DNA of 64,000 bases from Dorea_A amylophila (GCF_025567265.1 NZ_JAOQJW010000014.1:34788-98787); one strand, 5' to 3'. Shown: positions 7,711-17,450, counted from the stretch's first letter. Made by a program: numbers and translations. Notes: generated by a model not told the origin, from the sequence alone.

Positions 7711-8583
7711 ATGGAAATGATCCAGACAGAAAAATTGGTATATGAATATGAAAAACGTGATGAAGAAGGCAATGTGATTGGAACATCGCGTGCCATTGAT
7801 GAAGTAGATATTGAAGCAAAAGAAGGACAGTTTATAGCGATTCTCGGACATAATGGTTCCGGAAAATCAACTCTTGCCAAGCATCTGAATGCAATTCTGA
7901 TGCCAACAGAAGGTTCCGTATGGGTGAATGGAAAGAATACGAGTAATCCGGATGAACTTTGGAATGTAAGACAGTCGGCGGGAATGGTATTTCAGAATCC
8001 GGACAATCAGATCATTGGCACTGTAGTAGAAGAAGATGTGGGGTTTGGTCCGGAGAACCTGGGCGTTCCGACGGATGAGATCTGGCAGCGGGTGGAAGAA
8101 AGTCTGAAAGCTGTTGGGATGATCGAATACCGGCATCATTCTCCGAATAAGCTTTCCGGAGGACAAAAACAGAGAGTAGCAATCGCCGGTGTCGTGGCAA
8201 TGGAACCGAAATGTATCGTTATGGATGAGCCGACTGCAATGCTTGACCCGGTTGGAAGGAGAGAAGTCTTAAAGACGGTTCATAAACTCAGAAAGCAGAA
8301 GAAGGTCACTGTGATACTGATCACACATTATATGGAAGAAGTAGTAGATGCAGATAAGATATTCGTGATGGATCACGGAAAAGTCGTGATGGAAGGCTCA
8401 CCGAAAGAGATATTCTCCAAAGTAGATGAATTAAAGAGTTACCGGCTGGATGTGCCGCAAGTGACGATTCTGGCAGATGAACTCAGAAAATGCGGACTGG
8501 ATATTCCGAAAGGGATTCTGAGAAAAGAAGAACTGGTAGAGGCAGTGGAACGTTTGACAAGTGAAAATGGTGAGAAGAAATGA
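7711..8583 (+). CDS. ecfA1: ECF transporter ATPase EcfA1
   Basis: A 290-aa ABC ATPase, one half of the energy-coupling module that powers vitamin and metal uptake through exchangeable S components. Walker A GHNGSGKST is at 46-54, the Q loop in MVFQNPDNQ, signature LSGGQKQR at 148-155 and Walker B CIVMDEPTAMLD at 168-179. The start follows GGAGG. It overlaps ecfA2 by 4 bases (ATGA), the usual sign of translational coupling. No S-component gene lies in the window, so this is probably the shared group II module. Confidence 0.95.
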   Translation: MEMIQTEKLVYEYEKRDEEGNVIGTSRAIDEVDIEAKEGQFIAILGHNGSGKSTLAKHLNAILMPTEGSVWVNGKNTSNPDELWNVRQSAGMVFQNPDNQIIGTVVEEDVGFGPENLGVPTDEIWQRVEESLKAVGMIEYRHHSPNKLSGGQKQRVAIAGVVAMEPKCIVMDEPTAMLDPVGRREVLKTVHKLRKQKKVTVILITHYMEEVVDADKIFVMDHGKVVMEGSPKEIFSKVDELKSYRLDVPQVTILADELRKCGLDIPKGILRKEELVEAVERLTSENGEKK

Positions 8584-9443
8584 CAGACATTGCAATTAAG
8601 ATAGAACATTTGAATTATATATACAGTCCCGGGACTGCATATGAAAAACATGCACTCAGAGACATTTGTCTGGAAATCCCACATGGAGAATTTGTGGGGA
8701 TCATCGGGCATACTGGATCAGGAAAGTCGACACTGATCCAACATTTGAACGGCCTGGTAAAGGCAACAGATGGTGCATTATATTATAATGGAGAAAACAT
8801 TTACCAAAATGGGTATGATATGCGTGCACTCCGTAATCAGGTCGGACTGGTATTTCAGTATCCGGAGTACCAGTTGTTCGAGATCGATGTACTGACAGAT
8901 GTGTGTTTTGGTCCGAAGAATCAGGGACTGAGCAAAGAAGAGTGTGAAAAGCGTGCGCTAGAGGCATTGAAACTGGTAGGGTTAAAAGAAAAATATTATA
9001 AATCTTCTCCATTTGAGCTCTCGGGCGGACAGAAACGAAGAGTAGCGATTGCCGGAGTTCTGGCAATGCATCCCAAGGTCCTGGTTCTTGATGAGCCGAC
9101 GGCGGGGCTTGATCCGAAGGGCAGAGATGATATTCTGGATCAGATCGCATATCTTCATAAGCAGAGCGATATGACAGTGATTCTGGTGTCGCATAGCATG
9201 GAAGACATTGCGAGATATGCGGATCGGATCGTTGTGATGAACAAGGGGGCAGTGATGTATAATGGCACACCGAAAGAGGTGTTTGCGCATTATCAGGAGT
9301 TGGAGAAGATTGGCCTTGCAGCTCCGCAGGTAACATATATCATGCACGACCTGAAAGAAAAAGGTTTACCAGTAAAGGTAAATGTGACGACTGTGAAAGA
9401 AGCAACAGATGAGATTATGCGGGCACTGGAGAAGAAGATATGA
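8580..9443 (+). CDS. ecfA2: ECF transporter ATPase EcfA2
   Basis: A 287-aa second ATPase of the energy-coupling factor module. It has Walker A GHTGSGKST near residue 43, signature LSGGQKRR, Walker B VLVLDEPTAGLD and the H-loop in LVSHSMED. It overlaps both neighbours by 4 bases, so EcfA1, EcfA2 and EcfT are made together. With EcfA1 it forms the asymmetric ATPase pair bound to EcfT. Confidence 0.95.
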   Translation: MTDIAIKIEHLNYIYSPGTAYEKHALRDICLEIPHGEFVGIIGHTGSGKSTLIQHLNGLVKATDGALYYNGENIYQNGYDMRALRNQVGLVFQYPEYQLFEIDVLTDVCFGPKNQGLSKEECEKRALEALKLVGLKEKYYKSSPFELSGGQKRRVAIAGVLAMHPKVLVLDEPTAGLDPKGRDDILDQIAYLHKQSDMTVILVSHSMEDIARYADRIVVMNKGAVMYNGTPKEVFAHYQELEKIGLAAPQVTYIMHDLKEKGLPVKVNVTTVKEATDEIMRALEKKI

Positions 9444-10264
9444 TAAGAGATATAACAATCGGACAATATTATCCGGCAAAGAGTGTGTTACACAGATTGG
9501 ATCCAAGAGTAAAGCTGGTGGGAACGCTGCTCTACCTGATCTCACTGTTTTTATTCAACAGTATTCCGGGATACGTGATGACGACGTTGTTTCTGATCCT
9601 TGTTATCAGGATATCAAAAGTACCGTTTTCTTTTATTGTAAGAGGGTTAAAACCGGTCATCATGCTTTTGATGATCACGGTGTTGTTCAACTTATTTCTG
9701 ACGAGGGATGGAGCAGTGTTGTTCCATGCATGGATTTTCACGATCACAGAAGGCGGTCTCAGGACAGCGGTATATATGGCAATTCGGCTGATCTATCTGA
9801 TCATCGGTTCGTCACTTATGACATTTACAACGACCCCGAATGAACTGACAGATGGAATTGAAGAATTACTCGGACCACTGAACAAGATTCGTGTTCCAGT
9901 ACATGAGATTGCAATGATTATGTCAATCGCACTCCGCTTCATCCCGATCCTTCTGGAAGAGACGGATAAGATCATGAAAGCGCAGATCGCAAGAGGTGCC
10001 GATCTGGAAAGCGGCAATATGATCCAGAAAGCAAAGAGTATGATTCCGATTTTGGTTCCTTTGTTTGTGTCTGCGTTCCGGAGAGCGAATGATCTGGCGA
10101 TGGCAATGGAGGCAAGATGTTACCATGGTGGTGAGGGACGTACGAAGATGAAGCCGTTAAAATACTGCAGGAAAGACAGAATAGCTTATATTACTGTAAT
10201 TGCGTATGTGGTTCTCGTTGTTTTAATCGGAAGATTTGTACCACTGCATATATGGATATTTTAG
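9440..10264 (+). CDS. ecfT: ECF transporter transmembrane protein EcfT
   Basis: A 274-aa membrane protein that couples the two ATPases to substrate-binding S components. Several hydrophobic segments occupy roughly residues 25-130 and 240-265. The two cytoplasmic coupling motifs, here QIARGADLE and MEARCYHGG, correspond to the conserved Ala-Arg-Gly type motifs that fit into grooves of the ATPases. The start overlaps ecfA2. The order ecfA1-ecfA2-ecfT-truA is widespread in Firmicutes. Confidence 0.94.
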   Translation: MIRDITIGQYYPAKSVLHRLDPRVKLVGTLLYLISLFLFNSIPGYVMTTLFLILVIRISKVPFSFIVRGLKPVIMLLMITVLFNLFLTRDGAVLFHAWIFTITEGGLRTAVYMAIRLIYLIIGSSLMTFTTTPNELTDGIEELLGPLNKIRVPVHEIAMIMSIALRFIPILLEETDKIMKAQIARGADLESGNMIQKAKSMIPILVPLFVSAFRRANDLAMAMEARCYHGGEGRTKMKPLKYCRKDRIAYITVIAYVVLVVLIGRFVPLHIWIF

Positions 10265-10294
10265 AGGATAAGTGACAGTTATGCATCAGAAAAT

Positions 10295-10325
10295 GGGACG
10301 GGGAAAAACTCCGTCCCTGATTTAT
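10295..10325 (+). terminator. Hairpin between ecfT and truA
   Basis: GGGACGG (10295-10301) pairs with CCGTCCC (10311-10317) and is followed by TGATTTATT. The T tract is weak, so some read-through into truA is likely. Confidence 0.55.
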
Positions 10326-10362
10326 TCCGGGATATGATCACGTGAAAGGAAAGAAAAATATC

Positions 10363-11103
10363 ATGAGAAGAATCAGAATCTTTGTAGCATATGACGGGAC
10401 GAATTACTGCGGCTGGCAGATCCAGCCGAATGGAATTACAATAGAAGAAAAACTGAATAAAGCGTTAAACAGACTTACCAGAGAAGACATCCGGGTTATC
10501 GGGGCAAGCCGTACGGATTCCGGAGTGCATGCGCTTGGCAATGTGGCAGTATTTGATACAGAATCTCCGATTCCGCCGGAAAGATTTTCCTATGCATTAA
10601 ATCAGAGGCTTCCGGAAGATATTGTGGTAGTAAAGTCAGATGAAGTGCCGCTTGACTGGCATCCGAGATATCAGGATAATATTTCTAAAACATATGAGTA
10701 CCATATTTACAATGCACAGATGCCGAATCCATTAAAGACACGATATTGTACATTTGTATCGTTTCCGCTGGATATCGGTGCAATGAGAGAAGGAGCCAAA
10801 TATCTGATCGGAGCGCATGATTTTGTGAGTTTTTGTAATATCCGAACCAATACACAGGATACAGTGAGAACAGTATATGATCTGACGATTGAAAAAAAAG
10901 ATGATGAGATTGTGCTGAGAATCACAGGAAATGGATTTTTGTACAACATGGTCCGCATTATCGCAGGTGTCCTGATTCGGGTCGGCAGAGGGTTCTATAC
11001 TCCAGAAAAAGTAAAAGAGATTCTGGAAGCCAAAGTCCATACTTCAGAAGGGGCCACAGCATTGCCAAACGGACTGGTATTGGTAAAAATAGATTATAAA
11101 TAA
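10363..11103 (+). CDS. truA: tRNA pseudouridine synthase A
   Basis: A 246-aa enzyme that makes pseudouridine at positions 38-40 of the tRNA anticodon arm. The catalytic Asp52 lies in GASRTDSGVHALG, and the second half carries FCNIRTNT and MVRIIAGVLI segments typical of TruA. An in-frame GTG at 10342 is possible, but the ATG at 10363 gives the normal N-terminus (RIFVAYDGTNYCGW) and has AAAGGAAAG upstream. Confidence 0.95.
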   Translation: MRRIRIFVAYDGTNYCGWQIQPNGITIEEKLNKALNRLTREDIRVIGASRTDSGVHALGNVAVFDTESPIPPERFSYALNQRLPEDIVVVKSDEVPLDWHPRYQDNISKTYEYHIYNAQMPNPLKTRYCTFVSFPLDIGAMREGAKYLIGAHDFVSFCNIRTNTQDTVRTVYDLTIEKKDDEIVLRITGNGFLYNMVRIIAGVLIRVGRGFYTPEKVKEILEAKVHTSEGATALPNGLVLVKIDYK

Positions 11104-11252
11104 TCAATGAATAGTCGGTATTTTGGACAATATACAGAAAAAAATCGGAATAACATACAAAAATAAAAAAAAACGCCATAAAAAGACAAGAATATGTTAA
11201 AATACATCTGTCCGGCATAAAGTTGAGAAAGCCGGACGGAAGGAGAAAAATT

Positions 11253-13235
11253 ATGGAAATGTTATTGTATCTCGTTCCGGTATTTGGAATCCTTGGACTG
11301 CTCTTTGCAGCTTATCTGGCAGCAAGAGTAGGAAGACAGGATGCCGGAAACGACAGAATGAAAGAAATCGCCACAGCGATCAGTGATGGTGCGCAGGCAT
11401 TTCTGACGGCAGAGTACAAGATTCTGGTTATTTTCGTTGCGGTATTATTCGTACTCATCGGATTCGGAATCGGTAACTGGATTACTGCTGTATGCTTTGT
11501 AGTAGGAGCTTTATTCTCAACGCTTGCAGGTTTCTGCGGGATGAAAGTTGCTACAAAGGCAAATGTAAGAACTGCGAATGCAGCAAAAGAAAAAGGAATG
11601 AACAAAGCACTCTCGATTGCATTCTCCGGTGGAGCTGTAATGGGTATGTGTGTAGCCGGTTTTGGTGTATTTGGTGTCAGCATCATTTACATCCTGACTA
11701 AAAATGTTGATATTATTACAGGCTTTAGTTTAGGAGCTTCTTCCATTGCTCTGTTTGCACGTGTTGGTGGTGGTATCTACACAAAAGCTGCCGATGTAGG
11801 AGCCGATCTTGTTGGTAAGGTAGAAGCAGGTATTCCGGAAGATGATCCGCGTAACCCGGCTGTTATCGCCGATAATGTAGGTGATAACGTAGGTGATGTT
11901 GCAGGTATGGGAGCAGACCTTTTTGAGTCTTATGTAGGCGCACTTGTATCGGCACTGACACTTGGAATCGTATATTATAAAGCTGAGGGAGCTATCTTCC
12001 CACTCCTGATCGCAGGACTTGGACTTGTAGCTTCTATCCTCGGAACATTTTTTGTAAAGGGTGACGAGAATTCCAATCCACATAAAGCATTAAAGACAGG
12101 TTCTTATGTAGCAAGTGTATTGGTACTGATCGTATCTTGCGTATTCAGTAAAGTATTCTTTGGAGATTTTAAAGCAGCGATTGCTATCGTAGCCGGTCTG
12201 ATCGTGGGACTTCTGATCGGTATCATCACAGAAGTATATACATCCGGAGACTACAAATCAGTGAAAGAAATTGCAGAACAGTCAGAGACGGGATCTGCAA
12301 CAACCATCATCAGTGGTCTTGCAGTAGGTATGAAGTCTACAGCAATTCCGATTCTTCTGATCTGTGTCGGTATCTTTGTTGCATACCAGACATGCGGACT
12401 TTACGGTATCGCACTTGCTGCTGTAGGAATGCTTTCTACTACCGCTATTACAGTAGCTGTAGATGCTTATGGACCAATTGCGGACAATGCCGGGGGTATT
12501 GCAGAGATGTCTGAGCTGGATCCACATGTTCGTCAGATCACTGACAAACTGGATGCCGTTGGTAACACAACAGCGGCTATGGGTAAAGGTTTCGCTATCG
12601 GATCTGCAGCCCTGACAGCGCTTGCCCTGTTTGTATCTTATGCAGAGGCAGTACATCTGAAGACAATTGATATCCTTGACTCACGTGTAATCATCGGAAT
12701 GCTGATCGGTGGAATGCTTCCATTCTTATTCTCAGCTATGACAATGTCATCTGTATCAAGAGCAGCATACCAGATGATCGAAGAAGTAAGACGTCAGTTC
12801 AAGACAATGCCTGGAATCATGAAGGGTACAGAAAAACCAGATTACAAGTCATGCGTTGCAATCTCAACAACAGCAGCATTAAAAGAAATGCTGGTTCCTG
12901 GTGTTATGGCAGTGCTTGCACCACTGGTAGTGGGAATCCTTCTTGGACCTTCTGCGCTTGGCGGACTTCTTGCAGGAGCACTTGTAACAGGTGTTATGAT
13001 GGCAATCTTCATGTCTAATGCAGGTGGAGCATGGGATAATGCTAAGAAATACATTGAAGATGGAAACCACGGTGGAAAAGGAAGCGAGGCTCATAAAGCA
13101 GCTGTAGTTGGAGACACCGTAGGTGATCCGTTCAAAGATACATCAGGACCATCTATCAACATCCTGATCAAACTGATGACAGTTGTATCACTGGTATTTG
13201 CACCATTGTTCCTGTCAATTGGCGGATTATTATAA
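11253..13235 (+). CDS. hppA: Membrane-bound ion-pumping pyrophosphatase
   Basis: A 660-aa integral membrane protein with about 16 transmembrane segments that couples pyrophosphate hydrolysis to ion pumping. The pyrophosphate site motif DVGADLVGKVE is at 181-191, followed by DNVGDNVGDVAGMGADLFESY and, near the C-terminus, DTVGDPFKDTSGP. Ala441 in GNTTAAMGKG is the residue that marks K+-dependent enzymes (Lys in K+-independent ones). Many K+-dependent clostridial members pump Na+; that is inference here. The start at 11253 follows GGAAGGAG. It fits with ppdK further along, which makes pyrophosphate in one direction. Confidence 0.95.
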   Translation: MEMLLYLVPVFGILGLLFAAYLAARVGRQDAGNDRMKEIATAISDGAQAFLTAEYKILVIFVAVLFVLIGFGIGNWITAVCFVVGALFSTLAGFCGMKVATKANVRTANAAKEKGMNKALSIAFSGGAVMGMCVAGFGVFGVSIIYILTKNVDIITGFSLGASSIALFARVGGGIYTKAADVGADLVGKVEAGIPEDDPRNPAVIADNVGDNVGDVAGMGADLFESYVGALVSALTLGIVYYKAEGAIFPLLIAGLGLVASILGTFFVKGDENSNPHKALKTGSYVASVLVLIVSCVFSKVFFGDFKAAIAIVAGLIVGLLIGIITEVYTSGDYKSVKEIAEQSETGSATTIISGLAVGMKSTAIPILLICVGIFVAYQTCGLYGIALAAVGMLSTTAITVAVDAYGPIADNAGGIAEMSELDPHVRQITDKLDAVGNTTAAMGKGFAIGSAALTALALFVSYAEAVHLKTIDILDSRVIIGMLIGGMLPFLFSAMTMSSVSRAAYQMIEEVRRQFKTMPGIMKGTEKPDYKSCVAISTTAALKEMLVPGVMAVLAPLVVGILLGPSALGGLLAGALVTGVMMAIFMSNAGGAWDNAKKYIEDGNHGGKGSEAHKAAVVGDTVGDPFKDTSGPSINILIKLMTVVSLVFAPLFLSIGGLL

Positions 13236-13264
13236 GAACATTTTAGAATAATCATAAAAAGCAG

Positions 13265-13302
13265 ACGATATCTGTACCATCCGGTACAGATATCGTTTTT
13301 TT
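13265..13302 (+). terminator. Strong terminator of hppA
   Basis: A perfect 14-bp stem (ACGATATCTGTACC at 13265-13278 with its complement at 13283-13296), four-base loop, and a run of seven Ts. Confidence 0.92.
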
Positions 13303-13502
13303 ACGCAACTATGTGTACAAGAAGAAATTGTCTGCAATCCAAATATCTATAATGAGCAGCAGGCAGCAGAGTTTGCGGGTGATTTATAAAAAGTTGAGAA
13401 AAATATTAGAATTGGGGGACTGGCAACCACCCGCTGTTTGTGATAATATATGTGTCGGGACTTTTATTAATTTTGAAAATAGATAGAAAAGAGGCAATAA
13501 AC

Positions 13503-14621
13503 ATGACAAAAGTAGATATTATTTCAGGATTCCTCGGAGCAGGAAAAACTACATTTATCAAAAAGCTGCTCAGCGACGTATGGGCAGGAGAGAAACTTGT
13601 ACTGATTGAAAATGAATTTGGTGAGATTGGTATTGATGGAGGATTCCTGAAAGATGCAGGAATCGAGATTACAGAGATGAACTCAGGATGCATCTGCTGT
13701 ACACTGGTTGGTGACTTCAGCAAAGCTCTGGTAAAAGTATTAGATGAGTATCATCCGGACCGTGTAATCATTGAGCCATCAGGAGTTGGAAAATTATCTG
13801 ACGTAGCAAGAGCAATTGAAGCTGTAGAAAAAGATGCGGACATTGAAATTGACGGAAGAATCACAGTTGTAGATGGTAAAAAGGCAAAAATGTACATGAA
13901 GAACTTTGGAGAATTCTTCAAAGATCAGGTAGAGCATGCGTCAACAATCGTAGTAAGCCGTACACAGATGATGACAGATGAAAAAGTAGAAGAATGCGTA
14001 CACACACTTCGTGAAGAAAATGCAGAAGCAACGATCATCTCTACACCATGGGATGAGCTTGGCAAAGAGGCAATCAGTCATGCACTGACAAAGGGTGCTG
14101 AGATTGAGAGCCTGTTTGAAGATCATGAAGATCACGATCATGATCACGACCATTGTGACCACGATCATCATGACCATCATGATCACGATCACGACCATTG
14201 TGACCATGATCACCACGATCATGATCACTGCGATCACGACCATCATGATCACTGCAATCACGATCATCATGACCACGATCATCATGACCATGATCACGAT
14301 CGCTGCTGTGGACACGATCACGATCATCACCACCATCATCATGCAGATGATGTGTTTACAAGCTGGGGCAAAGAGACTGTTCATAAATATACAGAAGAAG
14401 AATTGGATTATCTGCTGAAAGCGTTGTCGGAGACCACTTCGTATGGAACAATCCTTCGTTCAAAAGGTATCATTCAGATGACAGATGGAGGATGGAAACA
14501 GTTTGATTTAGTACCGGAAGAATACGAAGTAAGAGAAGGTCAGCCGGATTATACAGGACGCATCTGCGTAATCGGAACAGATCTGAAGGAAGAAGAACTT
14601 CTGAAGTTATTCCACGTATAA
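13503..14621 (+). CDS. G3E-family (CobW-like) GTPase with long His/Asp-rich metal-binding stretch
   Basis: A 372-aa P-loop GTPase of the COG0523/CobW class of metal chaperones. Walker A GFLGAGKTT is at 9-17, the metal-binding GCICC motif at 62-66, EPSGVG follows, and the C-terminal CobW domain covers about 285-372. Residues 206-282 form an extreme low-complexity run of His, Asp and some Cys, expected to bind many zinc, nickel or cobalt ions. The base-recognition loop reads VVSRTQ instead of the usual NKxD, so nucleotide preference may differ. The ATG at 13503 after AGAGG is preferred over an in-frame upstream start. A second, divergent G3E gene follows. Confidence 0.9.
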   Translation: MTKVDIISGFLGAGKTTFIKKLLSDVWAGEKLVLIENEFGEIGIDGGFLKDAGIEITEMNSGCICCTLVGDFSKALVKVLDEYHPDRVIIEPSGVGKLSDVARAIEAVEKDADIEIDGRITVVDGKKAKMYMKNFGEFFKDQVEHASTIVVSRTQMMTDEKVEECVHTLREENAEATIISTPWDELGKEAISHALTKGAEIESLFEDHEDHDHDHDHCDHDHHDHHDHDHDHCDHDHHDHDHCDHDHHDHCNHDHHDHDHHDHDHDRCCGHDHDHHHHHHADDVFTSWGKETVHKYTEEELDYLLKALSETTSYGTILRSKGIIQMTDGGWKQFDLVPEEYEVREGQPDYTGRICVIGTDLKEEELLKLFHV

Positions 14622-14655
14622 GACAGGAAATAGAAAAAAGGAAAGAGGTGCGGGT

Positions 14656-15592
14656 ATGGCAACACCTATGTTTATCGTCACGGGATTCTTAGACAGTGGT
14701 AAAACAACCATGATAAAAGATACCCTGATGGAACAGGAATGGATTGAACCGGGACTTACACTGCTGCTTCTCTGTGAAGAAGGAGAAGAAGAGTATCCGG
14801 AAGAATATTTGAAAGAAAAGAATATGGCAGTTCTGAAAATCGAAGAATTCGAACAGCTGAACACTGTATTTTTCAAAAACTGTGAAAGAAATTATCATCC
14901 GGCACAGATCGTTATTGAATATAACGGGATGTGGAAACTGGAAGATCTGCTTTCGATCAGATATCCAAGAAGCTTCGAGCTGCAGGGCGTATATTCAACC
15001 GTTAATGGTATGACATTGGATATGTATCTGATGAATATGAGAAATATGCTGATGGAACAGCTGACAGAATCAGAACTGATCGTTGTAAACCGCTGTGCAG
15101 ACGGCGTTAACAGATCAGGATTCAGACGGGCACTGAAAGTGCAGAACCCGATGGCACAGCTCCTTTTTGAAGATATGCAGGGTAAGATCATAGAACCGTC
15201 TGAAGAAGATCTTCCATATGACGTAAAAGGTGATAAGATTGTGCTGGACGATGTTGACTTTGGAGTATGGTATGTGGATGCATATGATCATCCGGAATTA
15301 TATCTTCATAAAGAGATTGATTTTAAAGGACAGATCTTTCGACCAAAGGGGATGCCGGACAATATGTTCGTTCCGGTCAGAGAGATCATGACCTGCTGTG
15401 CGGACGATGTACGTTATTACGGATATCCATGTAAGGCAGAAATGAAAATTGATGCAAAGACAAAATCCTGGATGCAGATTCGTGCAAGATTCGAGTACGA
15501 GGCAGTAAGTTCCTTTGGAAACAAACAGCCGGTATTGTATCTGATCGATATGGAACCAGCCGCAGAGCCGGAAGATAAGGTTGTGTATTTAG
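14656..15592 (+). CDS. Second, divergent G3E-family GTPase, cut by a sequence gap
   Basis: About 312 codons are readable before the Ns at 15593. Walker A GFLDSGKTT is at 10-18, but the Cys-x-Cys-Cys motif of true metal chaperones is missing, the EPSGVG box is replaced by EYNGMWK, and the guanine loop reads NRCAD. The start follows AAAGAGGTG. It is 34 bases behind the His-rich GTPase and is probably co-transcribed. It may be a partner subunit for the first, perhaps in forming a GTPase pair on a target metalloenzyme. The C-terminus cannot be read. Confidence 0.75.
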
Positions 15593-15655
15593 NNNNNNNN
15601 NNNNNNNNNNNNNNNNNNNNNNNNNNNNNNNNNNNNNNNNNNNNNNNNNNNNNNN
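15593..15655. other. Assembly gap (Ns)
   Basis: Sixty-three unknown bases. The end of the G3E GTPase and the start of a repeat-like non-coding stretch meet here; large palindromes beside the gap probably hindered assembly. Confidence 0.99.
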
Positions 15656-15659
15656 TCTA

Positions 15660-15760
15660 AAGGGGTAAAATTCTGCTAAAAGCAGGCTTTCAAAATTTGA
15701 AACTCGGCATACGCCTCAGACAGTCAAATTTTGAAAACCCAACGCAGAATTTTGCCCCTT
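15660..15760. repeat. Large nested palindrome A
   Basis: A 17-base outer arm (15660-15676, one T:G wobble in the stem) matches 15744-15760, and a 13-base inner arm (15688-15700) matches 15724-15736. The apex holds, on the minus strand, TGAGGCGTATGCCGAGTTT, which is shared almost exactly with palindrome B. No start codon or coding signal is seen inside. Together with 15761-15932, in which I see no gene, it fills the non-coding stretch. Confidence 0.7.
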
Positions 15761-15932
15761 AAGAATTACCAACGCCTCTTTCACATTCACTGGAACGCCT
15801 TTCCAAGTTTTATTCCGTGTGTATCAAATGCCTTACGAATGAAATGGCAAATGCGTAACCGTAGTGGCCTTCACCGGGTTACACTTCCGGGCATTTTATT
15901 TATTAACATTCGCTGCCAGTCACGACTTGAAT

Positions 15933-16134
15933 GAAACAATAGATAAGGATTATTGTGAATGTGGAATGCCGTTAGAAACAGTTAGAGAGTCAGAAGCACC
16001 GTTAAAGGAACGAAGCGAACGTGTTTGAGGCGAACGCCGAGTTTGAGCGTAGTTCCTTTGCTTTTAGGTGATTCTGACTCTCTTAGTGTTTCTTATGGTA
16101 TGGAACCTGAACAAGAAGCCTTATCTATTGTTTC
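15933..16134. repeat. Large nested palindrome B with 16-bp terminal inverted repeats
   Basis: Terminal arms GAAACAATAGATAAGG (15933-15948) and its exact complement (16119-16134) enclose a 12-base stem (15984-15995 with 16072-16083) and an 8-base stem (16004-16011 with 16052-16059). The apex reads TGAGGCGAACGCCGAGTTT, nearly the same as in palindrome A but on the opposite strand. It looks like a small mobile palindromic element or structured RNA; no coding region is evident. Confidence 0.7.
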
Positions 16135-16184
16135 CTTCAAGGACTGAGAGGCCGCTTCTCCAGTTAATAAATTAAATCCCAAGC

Positions 16185-17450
16185 TTATTTTATATCAGAA
16201 TATACGACTTTTCCTCCGCAGATCGTATATTTCACCTTACCGGTAAGTTCCTTTCCGGTAAATGGTGAGTTTGATGATTTGGAAGCATATTCTTTCGGGA
16301 TCCATATTTCATCAGGGTCAAATATAACAAAGTCTGCATCTGCACCTTCCTGAATTGTTCCGTAAGGCAGATGGTATAGCTTTGCAGGGTTCACTGTCAT
16401 TTTTTCCAGAAGTTGTATCATGGTCAGATATCCGGGCTTTACAAGGTTGGTGATACCGAGTGCAAGGGAGGTCTCGAGACCGATAATGCCGCTTGGGGCT
16501 TCTGTGATCGGTTTGGATTTTTCTTCTGTGCTGTGTGGGGCATGATCCGTAGCAATCAGGTCAATAGTTCCATCAGCGAGTCCTGCAATAATCTGCTGGC
16601 GGTCATTTTCCGTACGAAGCGGCGGATTCATCTTTGCCAGCGTGCCATGTTCCAAAACAGCGTCTTCTGTTAAGGAGAAGTGGTGCGGCGTTGCCTCAGC
16701 GTGTAATTTTGCTCCCAGTTTTTTGTATGTACGGATCAAATCAATCGATACACCGGAACTGATATGCTGGATTACAACATCTGCACCGGAACGGAGCGCC
16801 AGAAGACAGTCTCTTGCCACCAGTGCTTCTTCGGCAATGGATGGAGAACCGTAGATGCCGAGTGCATCGGATACTTTGCCATGATTGATTCCATTGTTGC
16901 GGATAAAAGCCGGGTCTTCTTCGTGAAGACTGATCGGAACGTTTAACTTTGCGGCATTTTTCATCGCCTGATAGCAGAACTCAGCATTCAGAAGAGGGAT
17001 GCCGTCATCGGTAAATCCGCATGCCCCGGCTTCTTTTAATGCAAGCATGTCTACTTCGTCCCGGCCTTTTAATGAACGGGAGATTGCAGCAGCCTGGAAG
17101 ATACGGATATCTTCTTTGGAAGCACGTGCAAGATTATCTTTTAGGGTGTCTGTATTGTCGACCGTAGGGGATGTATTCGCCATACAGATTACAGTAGTAA
17201 ACCCGCCTTTTGCAGATGCCTTTGCTCCTGTATGGATATCTTCTTTATATGTAAATCCCGGATCACGGAAATGTACATGTGTATCGATGAGTCCCGGTCC
17301 GACAACGAGTCCTCCGGCTTCTAGAATCTCCTCGGAATCTTCTGAAATTTCAGGTGCGATTCTTGCAATTTTTCCGTTCTTCACCAGTATATCCATATGC
17401 TCGGACAGACCAGATGCAGGATCTACCACAAGTCCATGTTTGATGATCAT
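16185..17450 (-). CDS. pyrC: Dihydroorotase
   Basis: A 421-aa zinc amidohydrolase that closes carbamoyl-aspartate to dihydroorotate in pyrimidine synthesis. The metal-binding HVHFRDPG is at 58-65, MANTSPTVD and the DHAPHS motif near residue 305 are present, and the length fits the class I (PyrC, Bacillus-type) enzymes. No other pyr genes lie in the window, and no PyrR-type leader is evident; the leader is short. Confidence 0.93.
   Translation of the reverse strand: MIIKHGLVVDPASGLSEHMDILVKNGKIARIAPEISEDSEEILEAGGLVVGPGLIDTHVHFRDPGFTYKEDIHTGAKASAKGGFTTVICMANTSPTVDNTDTLKDNLARASKEDIRIFQAAAISRSLKGRDEVDMLALKEAGACGFTDDGIPLLNAEFCYQAMKNAAKLNVPISLHEEDPAFIRNNGINHGKVSDALGIYGSPSIAEEALVARDCLLALRSGADVVIQHISSGVSIDLIRTYKKLGAKLHAEATPHHFSLTEDAVLEHGTLAKMNPPLRTENDRQQIIAGLADGTIDLIATDHAPHSTEEKSKPITEAPSGIIGLETSLALGITNLVKPGYLTMIQLLEKMTVNPAKLYHLPYGTIQEGADADFVIFDPDEIWIPKEYASKSSNSPFTGKELTGKVKYTICGGKVVYSDIK

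Noticed and set aside
13303..13440. Short open stretch reading EEIVCNPNIYNEQQAAEFAGDL
   Set aside because: No start codon after the hppA terminator; could be a remnant but cannot be supported.
13941..14384. Long minus-strand frame full of Met, Ile and Val
   Set aside because: It is the antisense shadow of the His/Asp-rich repeat of the G3E GTPase.
15731..15934. 67-codon frame between the two palindromes
   Set aside because: It begins inside palindrome A, has no ribosome site, and its composition looks like read-through of a non-coding repeat.
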